Source: Schoenoplectus triqueter (taxonomy: Eukaryota > Streptophyta > Magnoliopsida > Poales > Cyperaceae). Taken from it: a DNA stretch of 47,692 nucleotides. The notes below the pieces were generated by a model that was not told the origin of the DNA, ran no database searches, and was given only the letters and a program-made list of their open reading frames with translations. The first letter of the stretch is position 1. The number at the start of each line of letters is the position of its first letter. Both the position numbers and the translations under genes were made by a program. Location: positions 1-47,692 of the forward strand of contig CAXKVV010002156.1 in assembly GCA_964058805.1 (NCBI GenBank). The letters run 5' to 3'. Shown here in pieces: positions 1-9,979 of the stretch.

Positions 1-739
1 AAGGCATGAGATTGTGTATTATAGCCGATCATTATGGAGTTGAGACAATCATCAATAAGGTGGAGTTGTGTTGGTTTAGTTTGTGTATTATGAGAGCATT
101 TACCCTTTTGTGATTTGAGTACTTGGATGTTAGTTATGACTTTTATTTTGATTTTTTAAGGAGTGATATTAGATATGATTGGATGTTCTAATTTGATATA
201 GTATTTGTTAGTGTGGTGGATGAAACTTTTATTGTCTTAATTTTGAGATATTGATGCTCCATGAAATTTTGATTAGTACAATTGTTATCTCAGATTTGAG
301 GATACGTGTGCTTCATGTGATTTGAATCTTTTGTTATATAATGGGTTGTATGGATGTGAATTAATGTTGACAATTGATTTCAAGAACCGTTGTGGTGTCA
401 TATTCATAATAGTTGCACCATCAAATTGACCTGTTAAAATAGCAAATGCTGCAAGGAACATACAACCCACATCTGTAATTATTATCTAGTACCTTGTGAT
501 TCTTCAAACTCTTGTTTTTCCAATAAAAAAATACATTTGAACGAGAACAGTGATGTAGATTTATCAGTTCTCCCCGTTTAGTCATTAGCGTAAATACATA
601 CTTAGTGATGATTTTCATTACCTAGAAAATACAGTTAATTTTTTTCACACGACAAAAAAGATTAAATATGTATATTTCAAGAGATTGTTAACAGTCTTAA
701 TGCATAGTTACTTGATATGTTCACATCTATCTTGCCCTA
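1..739. other. AT-rich spacer without a recognisable gene
   Basis: No gene, RNA or clear transposon end is visible. Short antisense reading frames occur (for example 285-470, minus strand, 61 codons), but they lack partners, splice context or any family I recognise. If the unit is circular or tandem, this stretch follows directly on 30200-31363 and could be the distal part of the CACTA-type element that starts at 29664, but I did not find the opposite CACTA terminus here. Confidence 0.5.
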
Positions 740-922
740 GTTTCAATAAAAACTGATGACTCTATTTAGTTATTTTAATCCAAAGGGAAATATAAACGGA
801 AGTCGCAAGAAAACGAGTAATGATGAGGGGAATTAATTCAGAGAATTTTTCAATATATGACCAGTTCAACTTTTGACATGATCACAAAATACACATATAA
901 TTAAAAATTAATTATCTAACAT
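740..922 (-). repeat. Detached 3' flank of peroxidase A (paralogous to the flank of peroxidase B)
   Basis: This segment aligns with 13715-13960, the sequence downstream of peroxidase B. Shared stretches include 'gatgaggggaa' and 'ccagttcaacttttga', followed by a similar 'aattatct' context. In B the flank runs straight into the gene, whereas here it is cut at 922/923 and resumes at 7961. It therefore marks the left side of the 7-kb insertion and one boundary of the older peroxidase tandem duplication. Confidence 0.75.
918..922. repeat. Left target-site duplication AACAT
   Basis: Five bases directly before the TG end of the 7-kb element, matching 7961-7965. In the B paralogue the corresponding single site reads ATCAT. 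Confidence 0.7.
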
Positions 923-3532
923 TGTTTACCCCACAAAATATTCTTTCTTGATTACAAAGGAGAAGAAGATAATATCTTAAAATACAAAAGAAAGAAAGAA
1001 ATAAATGACAAGTGAGGCTATATGTCATTTTGGAAAAAGGGGTTGTGAATGATGATACGTCGAATTTTAGTGAAAGAAAGAAAAGATAAATTTAGGGATA
1101 CAAAAAAAAGATGATTAATTTAAATGATTAATCAATTAAATATATAAATCAAATCCCTAAAATATATGTACTAAAATTCTAGACCTAAAGCCTAAAAATT
1201 ATATTTCATGAAAAATGGAATTTTCATGAAATCCTAGAATTATTTTGATAATTTTCAGAACATGAATGAGACAAAAAGAATTTCTGAAAATTAATCAATT
1301 TAATTGGAAAATAGGCTTTGAATTTATCCAATGACTAATACAAGGGTAAAATGGTAAATAAAATTACCATTAAACTAACACATTTTTAGGAATTTTTGGT
1401 TAAATTCTGAAGATTCTTGAGCTAAGAAAACATTCAGAGCAAATAAAAAAAACTTAAATTCTGATTAAAAATTGAATTTAAGGAATATCTGTCCACATTA
1501 ATGTACGAACCAAAGAATGTGGTCCCATTTGTCATAGCGCTAAAAGAAATTTCAGCGCCTTTATTAAGTCTCAGACCAAGTTCATTCAGTTTGCTCTTCA
1601 ATTAGTTGGTTCATATTTGAAGAAAAGAAAGGAAGATGTTTGAACCTGGTTCCCGCGCCATACTGCTCTGGTGTGGGATCCGCTTCTTTGGCGGTGCATG
1701 AAGACCAAGCCTAGTTGGACAGTTTGATTGATTTGAAATCGCTCTTTTCCTTCCCCTCCGATTTTTGTCTTCTTCCTGGTGTGACGTTGATGCTCGAGGC
1801 GCAATTCCGTCCCGCCGAGGGCCCTTGCGACGCATGGCAGTTAAAAAAAATCCTGAATTAAGCAGGTGAGATAAAAGAAAGATGGTCAGCGAGTTAGAAT
1901 CATATCAGAATGAAGATAATGGTGGTGAAGATTTATTTCAGTAAAACTCTGATTCTTATGATAAAATTGGGACTTCAAAGATTGCCAGAGGATGAAGGAT
2001 GTCACTGGGTGTTTAATTAGAACAAAGTTATGCCAATTTTGGTAAGTACCATAAATTATTCCGTGGGCAAGTTGTTGGAACTCACTAAGCAAGAACTCAA
2101 AACATCAAGAGAATAAGTTCCTGAAGTAATGGGAGATGTTTACAAGCATAGAATATTCAGTGAGCATACTGCAGTTTAATGGGTTCACCAAGACCATGGT
2201 TTGAATCAAGTGTAGGTGAGGAAGAGGAGTAAGCATTGGAGCATGAAATTGATGAAAGTGGAGAATTGAAAGCTTACCTTGATGAAATCTGAGTTAGTAA
2301 CCAAGTGGAGGATTGAGAAAGTCGCTAATACGATTTTGTTTCACCTGCATAAAGAATTAATTAGATGTTGAGTGAATCGTTTCCTTATAATGATCAGAAT
2401 ATATATAAAACAAAATTAAATAAAAATGCTTACTCAAGAGACTAAGCGTTGCATGAGTCAAAAGATTTCAACAGGAAAGAGACATGGTTCTAATGGTCCC
2501 TGATGCTTGAAATGAATGAGGTGAAGGGCTAAAGTTGTAAAGTTCCTACAAGGCGCATTCGGGTTAGGGGATGAATGAGAAGTAGAAAAATGATATAACT
2601 TGATGAGTTCAAAAATAATGTTTTTTTTAAGGAAAAAAAGGATGTGCGGTATACTGGTAAACCAATTTTAAATATAATTGAAAAATGAGAATTAAACAGA
2701 GAGATGATGTGTATGAATGGATGAGATTTAAAAGATTACCTTTGGTGTGATTGAAAGGATAAGAAAGAGATAGGCATGGGTAATAATAGCTTGATGTCAG
2801 GATTCCAGTAAAAGGCGCAATGTTAATCTCCAGTAAAAGAATAGTAGAAGTGAGTAGATTTAGTGACTATAATAGAAAGTGAAGGTGGCTCAGTAGAAAG
2901 CGTATGGCCAAAGTAGGGAAAAGTAAAAAAAAAACGTTGGTATAATACAATGGGTATTCTGCAGCCTACTGTATATAACAGACTGAGTCCTTTCATAGAC
3001 ACCTGTCGATAGTCTATTTGCTCCAAAGCAATAGGAGAATCATTTTTACATAATTACTTTTCTCTGGTTGCACTTGGCCTATGACAATGCATAGAAAGAA
3101 AAAAAACTTTGAACTTATCATTGCGGTGTACAGACTTGGTGTAAAGTTGAGCGAGAAATATCAGTACTAGTGAAATGGCCTGACCTTGATCTGAGAACGT
3201 TTTTTTTTACTCTAATTAATCTAGGCCTTATAGGTATGCTCGCAATATCAAGGATGAAGGCCAGGTCATCAATCCGAGTGCATAAGGGATGACCAATCAG
3301 AAGATAAGAAACAAACAAACACAATATTGGTGAATCTCAGCTGTTAAAATGAGTTTAGATGAAATGGTGTGATGACAACTCAAAGATCTAGTCCTGATCT
3401 TATGAGACCAGTAAAGAAGGAGCTCACAACCGACTGTATAAAGGGGCAAAAATGAACACTTGGCGTTATGCCATTGGATACGGCTAGCATAAGTGAAATC
3501 CCTGAAATATCCTTGATGCCCTAGACTTGGGT

Positions 3533-3600
3533 TATATAAACCCTTATTAGCAAAAGAAGAGGGCAGGAGGCTGGGTGAGAAAAATTTAGAGAGAAACAAA
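3533..3600 (+). promoter_or_regulatory. Promoter-like segment inside the 7-kb element
   Basis: A TATATAAA box at 3533-3540 is followed about 25-60 bases later by a GA-rich stretch and then, at about 3800-3841, by a long pyrimidine-rich tract. This order (TATA box, purine-rich leader, T/C tract) resembles the U3/R border of plant LTRs read on the plus strand. The TATA context is partly palindromic, so the opposite orientation is not excluded. Confidence 0.35.
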
Positions 3601-4799
3601 AAAAAACTTCAGATTCGAAACTTCAATATAATTTCTTCTTCATAATAGCCTTCAAGTAGCATAGGTAGATCATATAGTTCCTGTTTTATTTCAAGCTCGA
3701 TGTCATATTTGTAAAATAGGAAATTTGTGCAATGAGATAGGGGCTTACAAATGTGTTAACTCCTCCCCTTTTACCTTTCGTGCACTGTTATCTATTTGCA
3801 TTTTTTTTTCTTTTTTTCTTTTCTTTTTTCTTTTTTTTTATTTGCTTGCTATTTTCTGCTTATGATCTTTGCTTCTCTACTGTATCTATTTCCCGAAGTT
3901 GACTTGGCTTTGGTCTGTACCACAAACCTTGTTGGATACTAGATAAAAGCTCGAGCAGATATATTTAAAACTTTAGCAGATCTATGAATCCAGTATAAAA
4001 AAAAAATCAACTTTGAAAGTTGAGAAGAATATTTGTATAAGGAACTGGAGGAGATCATTTTTTTAGCGTTTAGAGTGCAAAATCAATTTATACCTGCGAA
4101 ATTTGATCATTTTATGTTCAGTTACGGCATCTATTCTTAGTTTTCCTTTATTTATTTATTTTTAACGTATATTATTCTGCATTTAGTGGTCTTCTGCTAT
4201 ATTTTATATAAAACCTATGTTTGAAAATATAAAACAAAAGAATCTATCATAATAATAACTTTAAGCTTCTTTAATGATAAGAGCTTTTCTTGATTTTGGT
4301 GCCGGTTATATACAACCGTGAGTGTCTAATCTTGAGAAGTTGTAAGGCTTGTGCTGGTTATATACAACCGCGAGTGCTTGCCATCAGGAGAAACTAATAT
4401 TTTAAGCATTTGATAAACTTTACACAAAATATGAAAGATACTAGCATGTTCTGATGATTTTCTGAAAATTAAACTCTTTTGCAAAAAGGTTAATTCTTAA
4501 AACTCATATTTAGTGTAAATAAGGTAGCATTACAGTTTTAGTAATATTTCATAATAAGAATCATATAAACATTTACTATAGTAACAATCCAAGACCCATT
4601 ATTGTTCTTATTTTTCTGAGAAACTATTTTGAAATTTGTCTATTATTGTCTTAAATGAGAAGCTTACCTATATAAAATTTGTTATAAATATTCCTCTTTA
4701 TAATCCCTTAAGCTTGTTTAAATCTCCTTTTAAACAGATTTTCTAAAATCCCAAAAATACCCTCTGATTTTTCTCTTTTACTGGCAGCAGTAAAATGAT

Positions 4800-5640
4800 C
4801 CAATAAACTGTAGCAATCTATAAATTTGACATATAAATTTTATTTTATATTCTTATTTTCCATAAAGATTAGAGTTTAACTGTAAATTTTGAGATAAAAA
4901 TATAAAGTTTTGAGTACCCAAATACCCTAATTACTCTTAACTATCCATTAATTACAGTTTTAACACTTTGGTCAAAATCACTTGAAACTTAACCAAAATG
5001 GCGTCAAATCAAAAAAACTTCAAAAATAAAAGTTGTTTTAAATTACCCAATGTGTCTTACTGTCACCTTGTCCCAGTATATTATTTTGAGAAATTTGCAT
5101 AAAAACCCAAATGTTTCAATAATTTTGAATCCTTCTCTTAAAGATCACAAAAAATCTCATTTGAGTTGGACCTTTCTGTAAATATGACACATATATTTTG
5201 TTTTATATTCTCAAACTCTATTGTAAATAATGCTTAACCAAAAAATTTCAAACAAAAATATTAATCTCTGAATGTTCAAAAGAGTAAAACGATTCTGACA
5301 GGTTTATTTTTCTGATTTAGACCCCTGAACAAGGACTGATTTGTAAATATGTCCAAACCTGACCAAATAAAAATATGATCAACATTAAAGTTATTCATAA
5401 TCTTCTACTTAATTTTTCTATCAGATAAAATTGATATGTTATGGTGAAATGACCCTTGTCAGTCCCTTTTATTCCTCACAACATAAAATAAACGGTATAT
5501 ATATTTGTAAATACGATGCATGTGTTTTGTTTTATGTGTTTAAAATATATATCAAATAGTGTTTTCCTACATATTTTCAAAGAAAACCACTACTTTAAAT
5601 TGTTTAAATAATGCGGACATGTCTTTTCCTCTTTCATAAG
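4800..5640. repeat. Degenerate tandem array, three copies of about 330-360 bp
   Basis: Three diverged copies of a block of the form 'gacatataaattttatttt' begin near 4828, 5186 and 5515, spaced 358 and 329 bases apart. Each is followed by similar A/T-rich sequence with phrases such as 'attctcaaactctattgtaa'. The array lies within the 7-kb element. Confidence 0.55.
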
Positions 5641-6877
5641 TTAGTAGAAGTGCATGGAACTTGTTTGGTATAAAATCATGAAACTTTTAACTAATTCGAA
5701 AATAGTTAAGATTATGAAAATTATTAAATATGCATTTAAGAAGAAACGTTGAGGTAGGATAGATTATTATGTTTCCTTTTACTAAAACATATATGCATAA
5801 AAAAATCCTAAATAAAGAGGTAAGATGAAAAATACGTACAAGACAAAATCACAAAATTCAAAAAAATACTTCCTAGCAGTATAATTGAAAGAGCATTACG
5901 AGCTCATCTTAAGTATTAGATTGATATAAAATATATACATATATATATAATCATATGACCAGTATTCAAATATGACAAGGAAAATAATAATATAAAATGA
6001 AGGCATTCAGATCATTATAACGATATTAGTTTGGTAGAACGCAGGATTAATAAGTTTTAATTCAAATTCAATGGACGTGCAAAATGATGGTACAAAGATT
6101 ATTCGGTCTCCATTGAAGCCAGAAGAAATAAGAGAGAAAGATTCTCAGCATGAGGCTGAAACAAATTTAGTCAATACACAGAAATAATCTATGTGGATGG
6201 AATAAATAAATAAGCCCAGCGCAAGGAGCCTGGTCCGAAAAAGAGAAGAAAAAGAAAAAGATAAGACCCAATTTATGAAAACTAAAATCAGAAATTGAGA
6301 AGCCCAAATTTATAACTAAATAAATAAATAATTATCCCGGCCCAAAGAAAGAAGAAATTCAATTGGCCCGGCTTAAAGAAAAAAAAAACTTATTTTGGCC
6401 CATTATACATAATAATCTCAGAAAAATAAAAGAGACAATTATTTGAAACCCAAAAATAAAGAAAATACATATAAATGAAATAAAAATTATTTTAAAGCCT
6501 TTTCAAACTCCAAATTGAATGAAATTAATTTTAAAATTTTATTTTATTATATTTCACAAAATTAAAATATATATTTCTCATGAAACTAAAATAAAATGAA
6601 AAATAAACCTACTCTTTTCTTAAATAATAAACGATTCGTAAAAGAAAATGTATAGATATTCATAATAATAATTATAAATAAGTTTTAGATAAATATATCT
6701 TGTTAATAAAAAATATAATATTTTTTTTCATTAATAACAAAAGATAACTAAATACACATAAATAAAATAAAATTCATTAAGTAAATTTATTTAATCCATA
6801 AGGAATAAAATAAATGAATATATGATAGTCCTCTTAATTTGTAAATAATAAAAATAATAAAATAATAAATAAAAATG

Positions 6878-6881
<4 letters not shown>

Positions 6882-6910
<29 letters not shown>
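6882..6910. repeat. (TA)n microsatellite, 29 bases
   Basis: Uninterrupted TA repeat inside the 7-kb element. It has the same length in the second copy, at 38245-38273. Confidence 0.9.
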
Positions 6911-6923
<13 letters not shown>

Positions 6924-7079
6924 TTTCTTTTCAAATAAATAAAATAAATGAAGTAATTTGAAATTCACTTCTTATAGATGAGATTTAAATCTCTATTTTC
7001 AAATAAATAAAATAAATTGTAAATAGATAAAAAAAATATATTAATTAAATAGTAAACTCAATTCTTCATGTTATAAACT

Positions 7080-7610
7080 CGCAAGATGTCTTACCCAGGT
7101 TATAATTTGACAGTGCGTCAAATTTCATAATTTGGAAGATCAGTAAAAAACCATTAAGTGACCCAAATCTCATCGGTTTCCTGATAAGAAAATCTAATAA
7201 AGCCCAAAACGCTTAGATTTTAAACCTAGGTTGTAGGTTGGCATAACGCTTCAAACTTTACAATTTAGAAGATCAATTAAATGACTAAGTGATCCAAATC
7301 TCACCCATTTTTCTGATAATTAAACCTAATAAAGCCTAAAACGCTCAGGTTTACATTGCCTGGATTATGAGCTAGCATAGTTTCATAATCTGGAAGATTG
7401 GTAAGACAGTTAAGTGACCCAAATTTCACATGTTCCCGATAAATTAAACCTAACAAAGCCCAAAACGCTCAGGTTTAAACATCCTAAATTATAAACTCAT
7501 AGAGTTTTATGATTTAGAAGATCAGTAAGATAATTAAGTGGACCAAATTCATCATCTTCTGATAATTGAATTTATAAGGTATAAGAACACCCAGATTCAC
7601 CAGTCTCGTA
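7080..7610. repeat. Tandem array, four copies of about 125 bp
   Basis: The phrase 'gaagat' in the context 'cataatttggaagatcagtaa' recurs at 7135, 7268, 7393 and 7517, spaced 133, 125 and 124 bases apart. Each copy also carries 'taaagcccaaaacgc' or a close variant and 'aagtgacccaaatctca'. The array lies near the right end of the 7-kb element, and minisatellites of this kind are common in non-coding parts of plant LTR elements. Confidence 0.8.
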
Positions 7611-7960
7611 TTAGGGTTTGAGCTACCACACAGGTTCATTAAAACAACAAAACCAAGAATAATCGTTGTTGATTAGTTCTCGTTACTCAAAATGACCTAT
7701 TTAATTAATTTTATTTATATTCTAATTCTTTCTTCTTAGCATCGAAGGTTCCTAGGATTCATAGCCCAGGGTAATTAACAGTGAGGGCTTGCGCTCACTG
7801 GAACAATAAAGTTCCTACAATCACTAAAAAAAACCTTTGGATGTATAATCCTAAAAATAAATACATAAATATACATCTGAGGGTGGTACCGTGTCCTTCT
7901 TCCGCCGTTCTCACTCGATTCTTTTCCTGAGTGAGGAGAGGCGCGAAAAAGGATCGCACA

Positions 7961-7965
7961 AACAT
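7961..7965. repeat. Right target-site duplication AACAT
   Basis: Five bases directly after the CA end of the 7-kb element. The peroxidase A 3' flank resumes here. Confidence 0.7.
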
Positions 7966-7974
7966 TCATTAATT

Positions 7975-7980
7975 TTTATT
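7975..7980 (-). terminator. Candidate poly(A) signal of peroxidase A
   Basis: On the minus strand this reads AATAAA, about 154 bases after the stop codon. The paralogue B has the same hexamer 148 bases after its stop (13979-13984), which supports a real 3'-end signal. In A it lies only ten bases outside the inserted LTR element. Confidence 0.4.
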
Positions 7981-8133
7981 TTGTAATTTGAAAGCATCAA
8001 ACAACACATCAATCATATATAGGATGAAATAGAAATAACAAACAAATTACACTCACCCAAAAAAATTAACAGAACAAGGAAATAGAAATCAAGAACAGGA
8101 ATATTGGCAAAATGGAAAGAGATGGAATACACT

Positions 8134-9736
8134 CTAGTAATTCACAGCACGGCATGACTTCCTGATCTCGCCTTGTGTTCCGTATGGCATTGCAATGTTG
8201 CCCATTTTCACCATTGACTCTGCAAACTTTGCCTCAAAGTGCTGTGTAGTCCGTAAGTCGTTCACAAGGTTTGCGGTCTCACTGCTTGACAGGAGGCTCC
8301 AATCTGAAAAAAAGAGTCCTTTGAGATCTGCGACATTGTGGTAATATTGGTTATCCAGCTTGCTTGGGGTGACAAAATCCTGAGGAACCACATCATCAAC
8401 ATGTGCATTTTCTGGACACTTGGTTCTCAGAAAATAGCCAAACCCTTGATCCATCGTGGGGTCAATGTTGGGGTAGAGGCGTTGTGTGAAGGAAGAGCAG
8501 TGGGAGCGACCAATTGAGTGGGCACCGGAAAGTGCAACGAGATCGTCTGTAGAGAGCCCCTGGGCTTCAAATAGGGCTTTCAGTACAGTAAGATTGTGGA
8601 AGGGAGCGGGAAGTGCGTTGAGGACCTCATCTGCATTGGAAATCCTACCGTCGAGCCTTCCCGAAGGGATTTCATAGGATATCTGTCCAAGGAAATAAGA
8701 TGCATCACGTGCTGCAAATGCGATGATATCTGCACAGGAGACGGCACCGGGACATTCGTGTTCAAGAGCTGACTTCACCTCATCGATCACTTCAAAGCCA
8801 CGGAGGCTGGGATTGTTCGGAACAGCCAATTTCTCAGGGTTTGGGTTTAGTGATGAAGGGTCAAGTAGGATAGAAGCATCACAGCCCTTACAAAGGGATT
8901 AACAAAGGAAAAATAAATGTTATTTTCCATTGCATATTACTCTTGAAAGACAGGAAATGCAGTAAGGTATGGATAATTTTAGTGTTGAAAAGTTCAGGTA
9001 AATCAGACTACCAGCATATTTAGATTATATTGATAACACCAAGCAACCTTACTGGTCAACCTATCCTGATACTATTATAAATAGAAAAGGATATTTCATT
9101 CCTTGTAATAATTATACTTTGTCGTATAAAATCCCATATGCTTGTTTGTAAAATTTGTGTTAATTCACACATACGGAACAGTGATCTAGCTAGTGATAAA
9201 ATTTAAATTGTTCCAAAAAAATAAACCTGAGCAGCATAAATATGCTAAGTCAATATAGACTAATTATGAAAGATAGTAGTTAAGTCTAAGGACAACATTA
9301 ATTCTACTGAACACAAGCTTAAGGGCAACACAGCTGACATTAGGGACATCATTATTAAGTTTCATTAGAATAAATTAAGAAATTTAATTTCAAGTTTTTA
9401 ATAGGCATAGTATATATAAAGCCCCCACATTAATTTGGGATTCATTAATTAAGAATGAAAAAAAATATACACAGAATATGCATCAATTAGAAAGATATAA
9501 TTATGTTTGTATACCCTAACAAAGCAGTCATGGAAGAACATTCTGATCAGGCCAGCGCCGAGGCCAGGTTCTTGCGAGACATACTTGTAGACTACACCTT
9601 TGACAATGTCTTCTGCTTGAGGGCAAGTATTTGTGCACTTGTAGTGACCTACTTCAAGAGATTTGGTGGACAGTGCACCGAATAGGAGGAGACATGAGAG
9701 AAAAAATTGAATTTGTAATGTATTTCTTGCATCCAT
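8134..9736 (-). CDS. Class III secretory peroxidase A (two exons)
   Basis: Exon 1 is 9515-9736 (74 codons) and exon 2 is 8134-8886 (250 codons plus stop), giving 324 aa. Intron 1 (8887-9514, 628 bp) has gtatac at the donor and tttgtaag at the acceptor, in phase 0. A signal peptide covers about residues 1-25. Distal Arg65 and His69 lie in R-x3-H-D-C; distal calcium ligands are Asp70, Val73, Gly75, Asp77 and Ser79. Proximal His197 lies in SGAHSIG; proximal calcium ligands are Ser198, Asp244, Thr247 and Asp252. Eight family cysteines are present plus one extra (Cys34). Asn172 is an N-glycosylation sequon. Met at 9736 is chosen because the paralogue starts there, it has a purine at -3 and G at +4, and it opens the signal peptide. 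Expected role: H2O2-dependent oxidation of phenolics in the cell wall. The family's usual introns 2 and 3 are absent. The exact isoform is unknown. Confidence 0.92.
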
Positions 9737-9847
9737 TTCGTAACTTGTATAGACTGCAAAGTTTAATCTGAGAGCGAGAGTGTGAGGGAGTGAGATTTCT
9801 AGTTTGAGCTTTAATTTTCTGTTGATTGTATTTGATTGCATGGTTGC

Positions 9848-9857
9848 CTATTATATA
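9848..9857 (-). promoter_or_regulatory. TATA box of peroxidase A
   Basis: On the minus strand this reads TATATAATAG within 'ccctatataataggcaacc', about 110 bases upstream of the start codon. The same box with the same flank occurs upstream of peroxidase B (16166-16175), so it has been conserved between paralogues. It implies a 5' leader of roughly 80 bases. Confidence 0.7.
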
Positions 9858-9877
9858 GGGGAGCAATTTGTCAGAGC

Positions 9878-9901
9878 TATATATATATATATATATATAT
9901 A
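9878..9901. repeat. (TA)n microsatellite in the peroxidase A promoter
   Basis: About 12 TA units just upstream of the TATA box. Peroxidase B lacks this tract at the matching place, so it is a promoter difference between the paralogues. Confidence 0.9.
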
Positions 9902-9979
9902 TTCAAGTATTTAAGGGAGTACTTATATAAGGTTATAGCTGACTTGTTCTTCCAGGTTATTAAAATATCTGATTTGACA

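Larger units (their letters stand above)
923..7960. mobile_element. 7,038-bp LTR-type insertion (giant solo LTR or non-autonomous LTR element)
   Basis: The element starts TGTTTACCCC and ends GGATCGCACA, giving the TG...CA termini of LTR retrotransposons. It is flanked by the direct repeat AACAT (918-922 and 7961-7965), a 5-bp target duplication. The B paralogue provides the empty site: removing the element plus one AACAT joins the flanks into a sequence matching B at about 13940-13985. I find no second copy of either terminus inside, no convincing primer-binding site, and no gag, protease, reverse transcriptase or integrase reading. That fits a very long solo LTR; a large non-coding LTR derivative with diverged LTRs is the alternative. 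Inside lie a TATA-like promoter (about 3533), two tandem arrays, a pyrimidine tract and a (TA)n tract. Confidence 0.72.

Noticed and set aside
285..470. 61-codon minus-strand hydrophobic frame, possible membrane protein exon
   Set aside because: No family recognised, no splice sites that join it to neighbours, and an overlapping frame of similar length exists.
1611..1835. Basic 74-codon minus-strand frame (arginine/lysine rich) in the LTR element
   Set aside because: It is considered a possible gag remnant, but there is no zinc knuckle or other motif and an overlapping frame is equally open; local G+C composition explains it.
3297..3599. 100-codon minus-strand frame in the LTR element
   Set aside because: It runs antisense through the TATA/leader area, shows no domain and no splice context.
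7080..7610. Possible CRISPR-like regular array
   Set aside because: Units are head-to-tail and diverged over their whole length, without short identical repeats separated by unique spacers, in a plant LTR element.
923..7960. Search for paired LTRs, primer-binding site and polypurine tract
   Set aside because: Neither terminus recurs inside. 'ggaaaaaggggt' followed by TG near 1031 looked like a polypurine tract, but no LTR start after it could be matched elsewhere.
8486..8677. Plus-strand 63-codon frame inside peroxidase A exon 2 (and the matching one in B at 14481-14672)
   Set aside because: It is antisense to a strongly conserved coding exon and follows from its codon pattern; no independent family or start context.
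8580..8765. Second minus-strand frame inside exon 2 (also 14575-14760)
   Set aside because: Out-of-frame shadow of the peroxidase coding sequence.
9449..9841. Longer 130-codon reading of peroxidase A exon 1, starting upstream at 9841 and running into the intron
   Set aside because: The upstream part lies in the 5' leader and TATA area, paralogue B starts at the downstream Met, and the tail is intron after the gtatac donor.
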